Assembly: GCF_029168945.1 (NCBI RefSeq)
Contig: NC_083605.1
Location: 39,817,280 to 39,881,279, forward strand
Direction of reading: 5' to 3'
DNA: 64,000 nucleotides
Source: Cannabis sativa
Taxonomy: Eukaryota > Streptophyta > Magnoliopsida > Rosales > Cannabaceae
The translations under genes and the position numbers were made by a program. Shown here piece by piece: positions 31,982-45,683 of the stretch. Each line of letters starts with the position of its first letter. The stretch's first letter is position 1. The notes under the pieces are model-generated. The model did no database searches. It was not told where the DNA came from and saw only the letters and a list, made by a program, of their open reading frames with translations.

Positions 31982-34349
31982 TGGCATGTTTACTAATAAG
32001 TAATGGGAATCAATAGTAAGGTAATCATTCCCTCACATTTGTTTACTTGCATTATTAAAATTAGGAAAGGCAGAAGTTGATTAAAGAAGGGAGAAAAGAA
32101 AGGGAGAACTTGTTGGAAATATTTTACCAGGATCTAGATTTACTACCAAGTATGTTTCATTAACATCCTAATATGAATTCTAAAACAATGACATAAACAC
32201 ATATAAAGTTTAGTAAACCTTACATTGGGTGCAGCGGAATATAATGACTCCTTCCGTTCAGATCTCTAGCCCTTGATTCCTTTCTATAGAAGAACATAAT
32301 CAAGATCTGAACCTGGATCTCTTTCTCTCCTTCCTTTGATGCTGATTCTCCTTCTTGTTGTTTGGAATCTCCTACAGTCTTACACACTATGATTGAGATA
32401 CCACTTGATGTGTGTGGGCACTCACTCATTCACTAATGGCTGAAATTATTAAGTGTGAAGATAGGCTTAGTGTTTCGAATCGAAGAAGAAAGAAGAAGGA
32501 AGAGGTCTCATCTAGGTTTTTAGCTTTGGGGGCATTAGTTGGATAATGAGACCATAACCTTCCTTTTATACTATTCTTCAATAGGGTTAGGGTTGAATTA
32601 AATTGATTAAAAAAGAATAAAATATTGGGCAAAATACCTCTTGGTCGTATACAATAAGTGGACCAATCTCTAGTTACAATTTTGCCACTTTATTTTAACC
32701 ACTTATTCTTCTTTTCAATAATACCATATTTTTCAATTCAACCTTATAAATGCCAAACTATTTATTTAATAATTTAAATAACTATCAAATAAAATTGTCA
32801 TTTATAATATTTATTAATTAGACTCCATAAAGTCTCTTAATTAACAAATAAATCCCAAAACACTATTTCTTCACAATCAAGCCATAATAACATAGTGAAA
32901 ATTCATAAACTAGACATAGTCTAATTTTAGAATCATAATTGATTAATTAAAATCAATTAACTGAGTCTTACAAGCAGTATGGTCTCAACTAGTATGGGGA
33001 CCATAGGCCTATATAAACCGAGCTTCCAATAAGTCAAACCGAATTTACCAAGTAAATTCCCTAACTTATTAATTCCTTATTGAATCCACACTTAGAACTT
33101 GGAATTGCACTCTCAGTTATATAGAACGCTCTATATGTTTCACGATATAGATACGCTATTAGTTATCCATTGTTATAATCCTAATTTGATCAATGACCCT
33201 CTAATAGATGATCTACATTGAATAGGAACTAAATTACTGTTACACCTTCAATGTATTTTATCCTTAAAACACTTAGCTCCGTATAAATGATATTTCAGGG
33301 AAGTGAAATGAGATCTCCACCATTTATCTCTGTTTAGCCAAGCTCGAAGGATATCATCGTTTCACTTCTAAATTCCTATAGAAGTTATAGACTCCATATT
33401 TATGTTAGCGCTCCCACTCAATTATATTATCATGTTCCCAAAATGTACGTATCACCCTGACCCAAAAGTAGGCTTAACTAACAAATTAAAGAATATGCAT
33501 AATACTCTTGAGATCGAACCTAAACATATCAGGATTAAGATCATTTGATCTAGGATCAACGGGTGATATTGAATTGAATAAATATTACGGTAAATTTTAA
33601 TATATCTAATCAAAGTTCAATATCGGTCCCTTCCGATGTATACTCCATACATCCGATACTGGTAAACTTTGCCAATGCCCTAGAAAGGACATAACACTTA
33701 TCCAAGGTGTAAGAATACCTATCGCTGATTATACCATGTCAGTCTAAATCCAGTGTTCTGACAAATCAAGAAATAAACTTTCGAACATATAATCAAGATT
33801 ATATTCCACTGTGCTGACAACACTATAATCATTAACAAATTCATATGTTCTGAACTTAAATAGAATTCATACATTATGTATATATAATCATGAAATATAT
33901 CATGTGAACATTGCAACATTAAATGTTATTTCTAATCTTTATTAATAAGTAAATCTGATTATATTGAAATGAGTTATATTTAGGGCATAAAACCCAACAG
34001 AACTTCCCCCACCAATTTTGTAAGGAATGTCATTAAGGGTAATGGATTTTTAATATTTTTATTTTATTTTTTAATATTAAATATATAATGACAAATTTGT
34101 CCTTTAAAATATGTCTTACAAAATAACTACCATATAATATAGTTTAACTCAAAAGGGCAATTTAGTCAATTTAAGCATTTCGATTACGTTTCCTGATAAA
34201 GTAAACAAGATAAATCACAACTATTCTATTTTTAAAAAAATTTAGTAAACAACATATTACAAATATTGATTCCGATTATTTTTTATTTATCCCGTTACAT
34301 TTCTCCATTAATTTATTCCGATTATGATTAGTGTATAGTAAACGTGCCA
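31982..34349. mobile_element. Tourist/PIF-Harbinger-like MITE carrying a nested solo LTR
   Basis: Terminal inverted repeats are TGGCATGTTTACT (31982-31994) and the complement of TGGCACGTTTACT at 34337-34349. TAA flanks both ends (31979-31981 and 34350-34352), the target duplication of the PIF/Harbinger superfamily. Removing the nested LTR and its duplication leaves about 474 bp without coding capacity, so the mobile unit is a non-autonomous MITE. Confidence 0.75.
32106..34004 (-). mobile_element. Solo LARD LTR with target duplication GAACT
   Basis: A complete LTR of 1,889 bp (32111-33999), TGTTGGAAATATTTTACC to TAGGGCATAAAACCCAACA on the plus strand. It is flanked by identical 5-bp sequences GAACT (32106-32110 and 34000-34004). 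With both termini and the duplication intact, this is the reference copy for the family in this window and shows what is missing from the others. Solo LTRs arise by recombination between the two LTRs of an inserted element. Confidence 0.95.
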
Positions 34350-35639
34350 TAAAAGTGAAATTTGACTACCACAATTAAAGTTGAAAGATGTGGATGAAAT
34401 TAAAAATAAAATATAATATTTTTACATATTTTTATATTTTTGCTCTAATTGCAAAATGGTATAAACAAGTGCCTTTGATGACCAAGCAGAGTTTCTGACG
34501 TGGCATGATATTATTGGTAGAAAAGGCGTGGAATTGTTGGGAGGGAGGCCACACGGGAATAAGAAAGAAAAATGAACTCCCATCTGTGTATAAGAATACC
34601 AAGTCGGAGCAAATTCATTCTTATAATTCACGCTTTCACATTCCGATCTTCCACATCTTTCTTCTTAACACCGAGTCGACTCAGGCGAGTTCCTTACGCA
34701 CTTTTTTATCTTTCTCAGTTTTGATTTTCTCTTTCTGCTTCCTTAATCTTGTAGATCTAGGCCATGCAATCTTGAATATGGGGATTTCGTTTAATAATAA
34801 TTTTGGATCTGACTATCGGATCTGCTTTCCCCCTGTGCAATATTGTCATATTTTTTGGCTCTCTAAATTATGTCAATATTAATTCTCTGTGTTAACCATT
34901 TAATTTTTGAAGGGGCTAGTATGGAGTTTTACCTAGTTTATTGGATGGATTTGGGGAATTTTGTTTGAGGCCATTTTATAGGTTTTTTCCTGCTGCTGTA
35001 TAAAATTCCTGATTTTCATGAGTTTATCTGTTCTTTTGGAAAATGATGGCATTAAATTGAAAACTTTACGTCCTCTCAAGGATCTAAGTGTTGATGATTG
35101 ATACAATTTACTCTTTGCATATGCTAGATCTATATACCTCTGTATTCATCATTATCTACAGTTGATTGTTTTTAGTTTTGCCCTTAATTTTTTTTTTAAT
35201 TTATTTGTTTATTTAAAATGAAGGCGAATTCTTCGATATTTGTCTATTAATTTCACGTGTAGCTGAGAAACTAGTAATGGGATTTGTATTAGAATCATTG
35301 TTGAACCTATACTAAGATCTAAATGTTTGTCACCAAAGATTTTCTCAGCTGGTTATGCTATTTGTATCCTTTAAATGGCATTGAAAGGAATAATTGGGAT
35401 TATTCCGATTATTTGCTGGAGAAGTGGCGCTTGCAATCGCCTTAATATGCATTTAATATAGTCATGTTGCACTTTATTATTGAAAGTGATCATCTCAACA
35501 ATGAGTGTCCATGGTTAGGTCTCATGGGGTTTCAGGTTTCCGTTCTTCATGGGGGGATAACAATTTGTTAAGAGTTTGCTAAATGGTGTGACCATTGGAA
35601 GTTATAACTGTTTGTTTGATTGTTTCAGAAAAAAGCAGA
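34350..35639 (+). promoter_or_regulatory. SEC61 beta upstream region, probable 5'-UTR exon and intron
   Basis: The 11 bases before the start codon follow TTGATTGTTTCAG, a strong 3' splice site (AG at 35627-35628). A 5'-UTR intron is therefore likely, as is common in plant SEC61 beta genes. The first exon is probably the pyrimidine-rich stretch ending near 34685 (CCGAGTCGACTCAG), where the only good donor is AG/GCGAGT, a GC-type donor. This is inference. No TATA box is certain. Confidence 0.5.
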
Positions 35640-35891
35640 ATGGTTTTGGGTGGAGGAGGAGCCCCTCAAAGAGGAAGTGCTGCAGCCACTGCAAGCATGC
35701 GCCGAAGGAGGACGACAAGCAGTGGGGCTTCTGGCGGTGCTGCTGGGACCATGCTCCAGTTTTACACAGATGATGCTCCTGGACTTAAGATCTCACCCAA
35801 TGTCGTTCTCATTATGAGCATTGGTTTCATAGCCTTTGTTGCAATTCTTCATGTTATGGGCAAGCTCTACTTTGTTCGCAGAGAAACCTAG
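35640..35891 (+). CDS. SEC61B: Protein transport protein SEC61 subunit beta
   Basis: An 83-residue single-exon coding region for the small tail-anchored subunit of the SEC61 translocon, which moves nascent secretory and membrane proteins into the ER. Residues 1-35 are the usual G/A/S-rich cytosolic part with an R-R-R-R cluster ([11 protein letters not shown]). Residues 38-52 hold the family signature around [15 protein letters not shown]. Residues 53-75 are one hydrophobic membrane segment ([20 protein letters not shown]), ending K-L-Y-F-V-R. An in-frame upstream ATG (35595) would add 15 residues but lies before the predicted 3' splice site at 35628, so the start at 35640 is preferred. Length and composition are normal for plant homologues. 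The identification is confident. Which paralogue it is cannot be told. Confidence 0.95.
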   Translation: MVLGGGGAPQRGSAAATASMRRRRTTSSGASGGAAGTMLQFYTDDAPGLKISPNVVLIMSIGFIAFVAILHVMGKLYFVRRET

Positions 35892-36771
35892 AAGAAGAAT
35901 GTAACAACAGAGATCTAAGGGTTCATGTTCTGGATTTCATTTGAGTTAAAAAAAAAAAAATAGACCAGTTACTCATTACATTGCGATTACTTTTTCCTTT
36001 TTGTTAATTTGTTCATTTAGAATATGAAAGGTTGGAACAGTAGTGGCATTTTGTTTTCAAATGAAAGATAGATTTTGATCTTAGTATGGCTTAATTCGTA
36101 TGCAAATTTAGTTTGTCAAACGTAGAATTTGGCCGCTCACATACAAAAGTTGGTTGAATACTTGAATTGTTATGGAAATTAAGGTTGAAAAACATTTGAT
36201 GAAGCACAATAGAGCATGTGTCAATTTAATGATTTCATTGTAGTTTACGGCATACATGCATTGCCAATTGTAGGAATAGATGAACCAACTTTATTTGCTT
36301 CCATGATGCCTTATGTAGCCATTGGACTTTTCAAAAATGAAAAAGTTGATAATGTTTGGAACAATAGTATTATGATCAATTCAATTATTGCTGGAGTTTA
36401 TTTTTTTGGTTGACTTTTCTTCCCCAAGATCCGAACCTTTTAGTTTGCATATTAAATTTGGGATAATAATTAACAATTGGAAAGAAATTCTCAATGCTAA
36501 AAAAACATGAGAGTGAGATTGACGTGTGTGGAAAGAATACAGTTTTTATATAAACCTCCCAGCTCCTTCCCACAATCCCGCGTACGCTGTTTATGATGGG
36601 CAACGGTTGCAACTTTGAGCGTAATAGAACATAACCAAAAACCATTGAGTATACCGTGAGTGTCCAACAATCGAAAGAATTACTCGATAGTTTCTCTCAG
36701 TCATATATCAGCCAAGAAAGATTTGACGTGAAGAGTTAGTTAAACAAACACATTCCACAACACCAAGAAAA
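35892..36771 (+). promoter_or_regulatory. SEC61 beta 3' region and remorin upstream region
   Basis: No gene is seen in this 880-bp gap. The first part should hold the SEC61 beta 3'-UTR. The remorin promoter side contains GGGCAACGGTTGCAACTTTG (36598-36617). Its AACGG core matches the MSA element bound by three-repeat MYB factors, and the GCAAC/GTTGC arms are self-complementary. The 65-residue frame at 36216-36413 is unrecognisable. Confidence 0.45.
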
Positions 36772-38569
36772 ATGATAAACAGAAGACTAAGCACTCGAAC
36801 GAGCATCCAACCAACCCAAAGGACCGAACCCCACATTGATGCACCCCTTACTTCCAACTTATGTGACAATGGCACTCCTTCCTTGCCAAGAAAATTCACA
36901 AATTCCAGGCGGACCATAGGTAAAAGCTCAGATTGGTCGTTGAATTCTCCCAAGGAAGATCAACCAGAATCTCCATCACCCATTTGCAGCAGTTGCACTA
37001 GTCCACTAAGCTCTAAAACATCTTCTTCTAAGCTCAATACATTCTTCTCTCGACTCTCCACTGAGTCAGCAACTCCAAGAAACCAGGTTCTTTTTCAAGA
37101 ATCTCCTATGATCTCAGAGTTTGAATTTGTGTTACTGGATAAGCTTTGTTATTACTCGTCATAGACAATTCAACACCTAATAATACTTTCTCTGGTTACT
37201 TGGTCAAGATCTTTCAAGATTGCCCAACCTTTTTCGCTTGGACACTGTTTTCTTTCTTTTTTAAAATATGAAAAAAAAAAACATTTGTTACCACGATTGG
37301 AGTATATCCAACTATTCTTTTTGTGAAGGGCCTTGTATTGTTTTCGTTTTATTTTTATGCATATGGTAATCGAAAATGCTGTAAATTTGACAACCCTCAG
37401 AGCTATTACGTTGATTCGGATAGTGGGAAGAATGGCCGTTTCAACGACCCAAATCCTCAAGACAAGTATCCACTAGGTCTCTTTCCCTTTTCCACTTTTA
37501 AATCATCCCAAAAAAAGAGTATAAATTAATATTAACATAATTGAAATAGTATCCGAGTCTAATTCCTTGACAATCCAACACATTTGTTTCAGCAATTGAA
37601 GAGAATTCAGTAGCTGAGGAGATTAGTAGTCAAGCTTGCAGTTTAGGGAACTTCGGAGTGTCCAATGGTGAAAGCCCGGATTATTTACAGCATAACTTGA
37701 TGACTCGGCCGAAGCCTTACAGTACGTTCTTAGATGAAGTCAAGAAGCAGGAGCTTGAGGCTGAGGTAGAAGCATGGAAAAAAACTAAAGAAACCGAGCT
37801 TATTGACAAGTGAGAACTGAGAACACATTGTGTTTCATTCATGTATAAAAAGGGGTTTATCCTCCTCTATTATAAAAAGGGGATTCAACTTTCTTATCTA
37901 GCAATGCCTGGCAGGTTGGCCAGAAAAGAAGCTGCTATAAACGAATGGGAACACAAGAAGACTAGCAAGATTGTGGAAGAAATGAAGAAATTTGAGGTAT
38001 GAAGCTGTTGTGAAGGTTCTGAGTTAATGATGTACATTTTTCTTTCATGTAAAAGTATTGCTCATGAGATCATTATAGGAAATAAAGAAGGGAAAAAAAT
38101 GGGTTAGCTTATCAGTAATCGGAAAGATTAAAGACATGTTGGGAATAAAGATATAAAACACTCTACACAAGCCTTCATAGAACCCATTTCAAAAAAAATA
38201 AAAAAAAAAGTAAAAGAAGAAGAGCGTGAATATCTTATATTGTATCAGTAATTACCCACTTTTTTCAACCTTTACTGCTAAAGGTATTCGCTTATTTTAT
38301 ATAAAAGATACAAAAGAGTCTAAGCTTATGTAACTATACTTTTTGCTCATCTTCATTGTCTTCTTATTTCGCAGAGCAAGCTGGAGAAGAAGCGTGCTAA
38401 AGCATTACAGAAATTCCAAAAGAAAATGAACATAGCAAAGGCTGAGGCAAATAAAATGACAACAAAGGCAAGGAAAGAAACCATTGAGAAAATATCAGAC
38501 ATTTCAAAGATCTCTGACACAGCATTAGCCACGAAGAATTTAAAATGTGTCAGGCTACGGTTCTCTTAG
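36772..38569 (+). CDS. Remorin family protein, five coding exons
   Basis: Coding exons are 36772-37086, 37401-37476, 37593-37809, 37915-37996 and 38375-38569. All introns are GT-AG and phases agree, giving 294 residues. The N-terminal two-thirds is S/T/P/N-rich and probably disordered. The C-terminal part (from about 181) is a Remorin_C domain (PF03763): VEAWKKTKETELIDK, then ARKEAAINEWEHKKTSKI, then a coiled coil LEKKRAKALQKFQKKMNIA. Remorins are plant-specific peripheral proteins of plasma-membrane nanodomains, acting in signalling, plasmodesmal traffic and microbe responses. The C-terminus ends K-C-V-R-L-R-F-S, with one cysteine that could serve as a lipid anchor but without the usual C-G-L-F-type ending. 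The intron splitting the coiled coil is shared by many remorins. The subgroup is not resolved. The exon 1/2 junction is the least certain because the N-terminal part is poorly conserved. Confidence 0.88.
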
Positions 38570-39127
38570 TCCAAAAAAAAAACAATTATAACTTTTAGTA
38601 ATTAGATAAATGAGATTTTTGGCATTAAATTCCAATGTGCATCAACGATTCTATTCAGCAATTATTAATCATAAGAATCCGTAGTATCTCCAAGCTTTTT
38701 GACGTTATGCTAGTCCTTGTAAGAGAGTTAGTGGTCATGTTGGTCATATATTTTTTTAGACATTTCAGACATGTATCGGTGGGTTCACTTAATTTTGACC
38801 GATTAATATTTTTCATATTTCCCTGAAAAATAAAAAAGGAAAAAACAACCAAGCCGAAGAAACAATTAAAGAAACATGGCTCTTTCTCAAGTTTGTTTTA
38901 GAAGTAAAAATTACATTGAACTTGAAGAATGATATACAACTGTGCAGGGATATTTAACTGTCTAAATGATATAATTCAAATGCAATGATTAATGACCGCA
39001 CTACAAAACAGAAAGAATATTTACATGCCATTAGCAGTTTTGAGCTACTCTGCAACTAAAGCAGTGAATACTAGCAAATAAAAACGCATGCCGTGCGCCG
39101 TAAATATCCACATGGAAAAGTTACAAG
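38570..39127. other. Convergent 3' intergenic region
   Basis: This separates the tail-to-tail remorin (plus) and NOT1 (minus) genes by 558 bp. It must hold both 3'-UTRs. AT-rich with AATAAA-like words (GAAAAATAAAAAAGG at 38823-38837). No coding sequence or repeat is recognised. Confidence 0.6.
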
Positions 39128-42100
39128 TTAGTGTGCGTTCTCAGATACCCAATTGGACACCATACTCTCATCCACAGGTTTCGGGCCCCCACAAGATCTT
39201 GACACTGATTCAAAAAGCTTTTCAATTTCTGGTGCGCACCTAATGAAACCTCGGTTCCAAAAGTTGTACCTTGGATTCTGGAAGGAGAAAGGAGGGAAAA
39301 AAAAACACAATCAACGCAAGGACTTGCACAAAACAAAATTCTGCAACCATGGAAGAAGAGACTCACCTTAATAAGCTCAATAAATGTAATAAGAAGACCC
39401 CATGGATGAGGCCTGTTAACAATCAAACGTTCCAACAAGACTCTTGTAATTTGCTCCTGGATAATTTCCTGTAAATAGCACACTTTGATAAGCAATCGAA
39501 TACTACTAATAAGTTAGCTGCAAAATTAAATGAGCAATAATGACATTAAAATGTTCACACCTGATTGGATTCGGCAAACAAGTAAAGAAGGATAAAAGAA
39601 AAGTAATGTGTATGAGTGTTTGGATAGCGGAGTTGGTTAGCCACCGCATTAAGGAATAGATAGCGTCCCTCAGTATCTAGGTCCACTATTAGAGCCTGGA
39701 ATATATCTAAGGCAGCACCCACCAAGAATACAGCAAGTGGAACATTTTGGCTACTTTGGGAATGAGAAGTTCTAGCCTGAAGCTGCTGGATGGCCTGACA
39801 GGAACCCAAAAAGCAGGTATGGTGAACATTCATTGTTTAATAAGCAGAAGACAAATTAAATAGATCTTTGTAATCTCTTGTTTTTGGCAACTGAACAGTA
39901 TCTTATTTACATATTGAACTAGAAACCACGCACAATGAAATGAGCATATTTTCAATTTTACAAGGCAACTGAAAATGTGTGAAATTTATTCCCGTGATGC
40001 ATTCTGATGTGACAATAAGGGAGAAATTGGCATAGAAACAAGTACCTGCATGCCAACATAAAGCACAAGGGAGTTTATCAAGGGTACATTATAATTGGTG
40101 CCAGCCGCAGCAACTTCACTGGGTGGAAGAAGCAGCTTCTGTTTCAGATCAGTCAAAAATGAGGAGCCTTGCCTTGTCTGTTGAGAAAAATTAAATAGGC
40201 ATTACATTGGGTAAAAGTTCAGGCAAATGGCAGATAAGACATAAAAGGAGAGACACATGGAGGGTACCATCTTTTTTAACTCAAATTAAATAAACAAATA
40301 ACAAAAATGAAAAATGGAGGAAAAAATTGCAATAAAGAGAGGTACCCATGGCATAAACTACGGTAGGAATAATTTCTCTCACCAGAATAATGTAAAAAAT
40401 AGAATGCAAAACAAAATACCTTGAGATACTCATCCACATCATTCTTCATTTGTTTTGCCTTTAGAGCTGCATCAACCTCCGAAAGAATGCGAGGAGATTG
40501 GCTGATTTCTGCAAGCAAATCAATCTGCAGACATAATAGAAAAGAAATACTCTTCTTAAGAATCTGCATCAGTAGATAAAAGAAAATTGTAAAAGTACAT
40601 AAAACCACCACTACTACCACCACCTTCAAGTTAGGAGTAGATGGATCTGGCAGCCTCATATTGCGGGGAAATGCACTTAGAATAATATTTCTCATTTGAA
40701 TGCAGCTTGGAGGAATAACATCACAGAAGGTAAAATGATAATCACACAAAAACTCGGGGAAATCATGAAGCAGCACTAACAACACCCTAAGTGTGCCTTT
40801 ATACAGAAAATGAACCTGTACAACAGATTAAATTTAAATTATATTAACAAAGGTAGCCATATGACAAAGCATAATTAAAATGGTATATTAAGACAGACCG
40901 GAACTCCAAGCTCAGCATTTCTCAAGAATGGTTCCATAAATTGGAACAAGTCTACCAGCAATCGTTGAATATAGGGCCAACCCTTCTGACCATTCCCCGT
41001 CAGCATTTTTGGCATGAAACTCCTGTGGCTCACCAACTCGAGCCATGCAAAGCTGATAAAGCATTTCAATTAGACCAGAGAATACTTCTTTCTTTCTTTT
41101 TTCCCCTTTTAATGTAGTACGAAAGACCACAATATGAAAACAAAATAGGGACCTTCAAGAACAGGTTTTATACATAAAAACATACTATCCCAGATTCCCA
41201 GCCCCGGACTAAATTGGAGAGCAGGACTCATTCACAGATTAAACTTACAAAGAATACTGAAATAAAATGCGACCAAGTCCTCCTAAATACCAAAATTTGA
41301 TGATCATGCTACATTCTAGATTTATTAATCTATATTACCCAACAACATTTAAACAAGAATCATGAAATAACCTGAATGCAGGAACTTTGAGAGGCTGCAA
41401 AGCATGAAATGCATTTGCAAATGCTGTCAAAATCTGCAGCAGAAAAAAGAAGGTTAAAATATAAAAAACAAAATGTAATCATTTGTAGTGCAAGTGATAT
41501 CTGATAAGAGAACCATATAGACCTGAAAGTTTGCGCCATCTACAAGGGGGTCTATGGAGCCAAGATCCTGAAGCCAATTGATAAACAATCTAAAATATGG
41601 TCTTGGATTAAAAGATGATTTCTTCTCTTCAGCATCTTTTTGAATGAATCTGACAGTAACTGCTAGAATCTGCCAAGCATTATACATGTCAAACAACCAA
41701 AACATAATAAATTAGTCAATACTCTGAACTTAATAATCAATTTTTCTCACCTTAGACAAGAGAAATGGTTTATTGGTTCCCTGCTGCAAGAGAAAATTAT
41801 TTATTTAGAATTCAGATCTTATTGCAAAAGAATTGAAAAAACACTGGAAATGTGCTTGCTGAGTGGGATGCCTACTAACCTTGAGAATTGAAAAGACGAT
41901 TTTTGCATAAATATCAATTGCAAGAAATGACAAACTCTGCCCTTGAAGAGGTGCTTGCAATGTGCCTGAATTAATCACCTCAGAAGATAGGCAATGCGCA
42001 ACAGAAAGTTCCTAAAACAGAAAAAAGATGAGGCCATGGCTCTTGTCAAATCATAACTAGCCTTTCCAAAGAAAGAGATCTCACTGTGAGGAGGCGGAAA

Positions 42101-45100
42101 AATCTCTCTGTCACGTCATCCCCTTTCAGCAGTCCATTTTGATGCAGCTGTAAAATGTAATGTGCACACGCTGCATCATTAGCACCAGGAAGTTCACAAA
42201 TCCTGTACCACTCTGCAAACAGCCTCGAAACCTAACAAAAAGAAAAGCATTAGAGATGAGTTTCGTGAGCATAAATGCCGTACAACTCTTCTCATATTAA
42301 TTTCCATGGGTATCGAGTTACTCTGCTCTACCAAGTCAGAAAAACAAATCCTAAATAGCTCCCTCCCCACCCCCTAACACTACCAGAAAGAGATAATGAT
42401 AACATCAGAAGTATATATCTAATATATTTATAACAATAATAATAAAAAGAAAAAACAATTAAAAAATCATCTTCCCATAAAAGAGAGAAAAGGGAGTCAG
42501 CTAAGTAGAATTTCTCTATGGTTTGCATATTGCATATTCCCATACAACACTATCAACTTCAACCACCATTCCGAGTGTAAAAGTACATAGAAGAATATTT
42601 TATCCTCATTCTAGTGCTATTATCCATCTAAGAAAATAAAAAATCTAGTTATCATCAAAGGTGAATGTTACTTAATCAATAACATAAAATTATAAGGAAT
42701 ATACTTGGAAACTAAATGTCATGATACCTGCTCACGGAAACCAGCAGGATCTGGTTCAACAGACTCTACACTACTCAAGTCTTCCTTAACCATAGAGAGA
42801 CCAGGAGCCTGTTAACAAAATACAAAGTTAAATAAAAGAATTGTTGAAATAGGTTACACACAAAAGAAAATATTTGACCAAGATGTCTTTACTGACTTTC
42901 TTGTCTCTAGATTGTCGAGCCTTGTCATCCTTCCCAACATTAACACCAGAAGAAACAGCCACATTTGCTGAAGGATTCTTGACCATCTCAACCAACTGTT
43001 GCAATGACTCGGGAGACCCAGGCTTTGAAGCAAGCTGTGTTTCAGAATGATAAGTAAATGAGTTTATACATCAATATGCAAGGACATTCACTCATGCAAG
43101 ACTAAACAAGTACAAACCTTTGCTAATGCATCTACAAGATTATGAAGTTCCGAAATTACTGTAGATTCTTCTACTGCCAATATTTGAAGAAGTGAAATAG
43201 CAAACTCCGTTGCAGCCTCTGCATGTTTAATGCACTTAGTAATATTTTTAAATGCAAGAAATAAAAGGAAATCAAAACAAAATCTTCTACATACTATTCC
43301 TTCCTCCATCAATAAGTTTTGCCATATGCACATTATACTCTGCAAGGTTTAACAATTCACTACGGATAAGGCCAACAGTAATATCTTTGTTAAACTTTCG
43401 CTCCTCGTCTGAATAAATCACCTGCGCAAAGTTGAAAAGTATTTGATCAATACAACCAGAATGTCACACTTTATAACAACAGAAATGGATACCAGCTCAT
43501 TAAACTAAAGAACTAGGCAAACTCCAGTCCTTTCACCAGCCCAGAAAGCTGAAGACTTCGCAAAAATGATTAAAATGAAATAGATCCATAAAACTTCTTG
43601 CCAACATAATATCTTCTGAGAGAGTCTACGTGGTAAACCCACAATATAAAACATGATTCAATGTTGAATGAGCATACCCAGCTAGTGAGCTCCTTGACAA
43701 CTAGCTTGCACACATCCCGAATAGCAGTAAGGATCGTGAGAAGAGAACCAACATGAACATGGTTTGATGCATTTTCATATAAACCCTTGAAAACCTGTAC
43801 CAAAATTTGAAACAATCTCAAGATATTGACATGTTGGGGCCAAACAAATGACATATCATCATCACTTGGGAATGAGTTAGCTAATTTCGTTAATCACTTG
43901 TATAGTTTTTAAAGTAGAAAGAAAGAAAAAAAATTGCAATAAGTACTACGAACCTTTTGAGCAACAGCTAAGGCAGCTTCATCACGGCTTACACATCTAA
44001 GTATGATCTCTGGAACTTCAGTAACAATTCCCTGTAAACATGTCCCCCAAAAAAAAGGATTTAAATAACACCCTAATGCAAAGTTGATAAATGTACAAAG
44101 TCAAACAAAAAGCATAATTACACATAAAATAATAATATAAAAAATTAATGATAAAAAGGATGCCATCACAGAATCAAAACATGATATCGAAAGATCATAA
44201 CACATTGAATGGAACCTTCAAATTAACATTCTTTACCATATCTGATTAAAAAAATTAAATACCTGAATTTCTGCTTCTCTAGCTTCATTAGTTATCAAAG
44301 ATTCAAGCTGAAACAATCAAAAAGGAAGTCAGCTACTATGTTATATAAAATCCTCCGTGGCAGAATAGAATCCATTTGCAAGAAAAACAGGTTCATTTTT
44401 GCACCAGGACCCAAGAATATTGAAATGCAATGGGTAAGGCCAGAATGTTACAAAAGATCATAACCTTTCTCACAGAAACGAAAATAAAAATTGAAAGTTG
44501 TGGCAAATTTGAGAACACAATCCCACATTTCAGAAGAAAAACAAGAAAAAAAAAATTCTTATGTCCAAAGACCAACATAAACATTGGCTTGAATGTGAAG
44601 CAAACTAAACAACCTTAGATAAGTAATGGGACCATAAAATAAAAAATAGATGGGGACAAAAAAGCATGCAGAACCTTTTGTGAAACAATCTGGTACTTAT
44701 CCAACGCGTCCCTTGTACTAAGTGAAGGGTCTGATAAGCTACTTCCAAGACGCTCACCAGCAGCAGGTGAAGGCAATGGCTGCGAAGAAGTTCCAGATTC
44801 CTGGTAATAAATTTAAAGCTTGAAGTTTAATTTTCAGAACCATAAACAAGCTCATTTTCAACATCAATATGTGAGCATCCAACCTTAGCAGCATCAGTGT
44901 ACTCCACTGAATGTAACTCAGGCAGAGAAGAAACAGTAGCAAATGAACCAACGACAGGATCACTTTCAGAACTATGTTGGGTAACAGCTTCAGCCACACC
45001 AACATGCAATGAGGAAGCACTGAAAATCCCAAAAAGGTAAGCAATTAATAAGTTGAAAAAGAAACAAATTCTGCTGAAATAAGAACAGAGTCAATCCTCA

Positions 45101-45683
45101 GTACAGCCTCCTGATCTTGTTTCGCGCACAAAGTCTAGTTTGTTCAAAAAAAAAATTGAAGATGGTGAATATTACAAACCTAAGATGCAGAGCTGAATTA
45201 GTAGAATCAATAGCCTCGTCCACTGGACGGGAGACAGAGTCAAAACCCAAGCTTCCAGATGCAGAAGAATATGCTGGACTAAGTTGTGTTGAAGCTGTAC
45301 CATAAGCACCAGCTAGACCAGCATTTGCAGTTGAAGCAGAGGCACCAGCAGGCACAGCATGCGAACTCTGACTAGATTGATTTTGCAAAGGAAGCCGGAC
45401 AAAGTCCTAAAAACAATAACAGAATACAAGATCTGAGTACATTAAAAACAATTTCCTATTAAAAGGAATGCACTAAGTACACCAATCGACAAGTGCTAAC
45501 CTCATATACTCTCTGTTGAGAAAGCGACAAATGACCAGGTTTAGGACGAAGAGACTCTGGCACAACACCCATTGATCCTTGAGTGTACACGTTAGCATCA
45601 AAAAAGTTGGCGCCAACACCGTCTCTATGGTTCCTCCTCAATGAAAGTTGTTGATTTATTTCTCCATCAATGCTTTGTATGGC
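39128..45683 (-). other. NOT1: NOT1 exons 29-51 (C-terminal half, Not1 domain)
   Basis: Exons in coding order: 45683-45501, 45406-45180, 45019-44884, 44800-44675, 44307-44263, 44031-43954, 43794-43678, 43421-43295, 43218-43118, 43034-42897, 42808-42728, 42231-42085, 42011-41880, 41783-41751, 41669-41523, 41433-41372, 41052-40899, 40815-40624, 40524-40420, 40177-40046, 39794-39561, 39468-39367, 39277-39128. They give residues 1425-2406. Landmarks: [20 protein letters not shown] (exon 40), the 33-nt exon 42, [17 protein letters not shown] (exon 45), [20 protein letters not shown] (exon 46), [20 protein letters not shown] (exon 49) and [16 protein letters not shown] (exon 50). The last blocks form the NOT2/NOT3-binding Not1 domain. 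Confidence 0.9.

Noticed and set aside
36216..36413. 65-residue frame between SEC61 beta and remorin
   Set aside because: AT-rich, no homology that I recognise, and no splice or promoter context.
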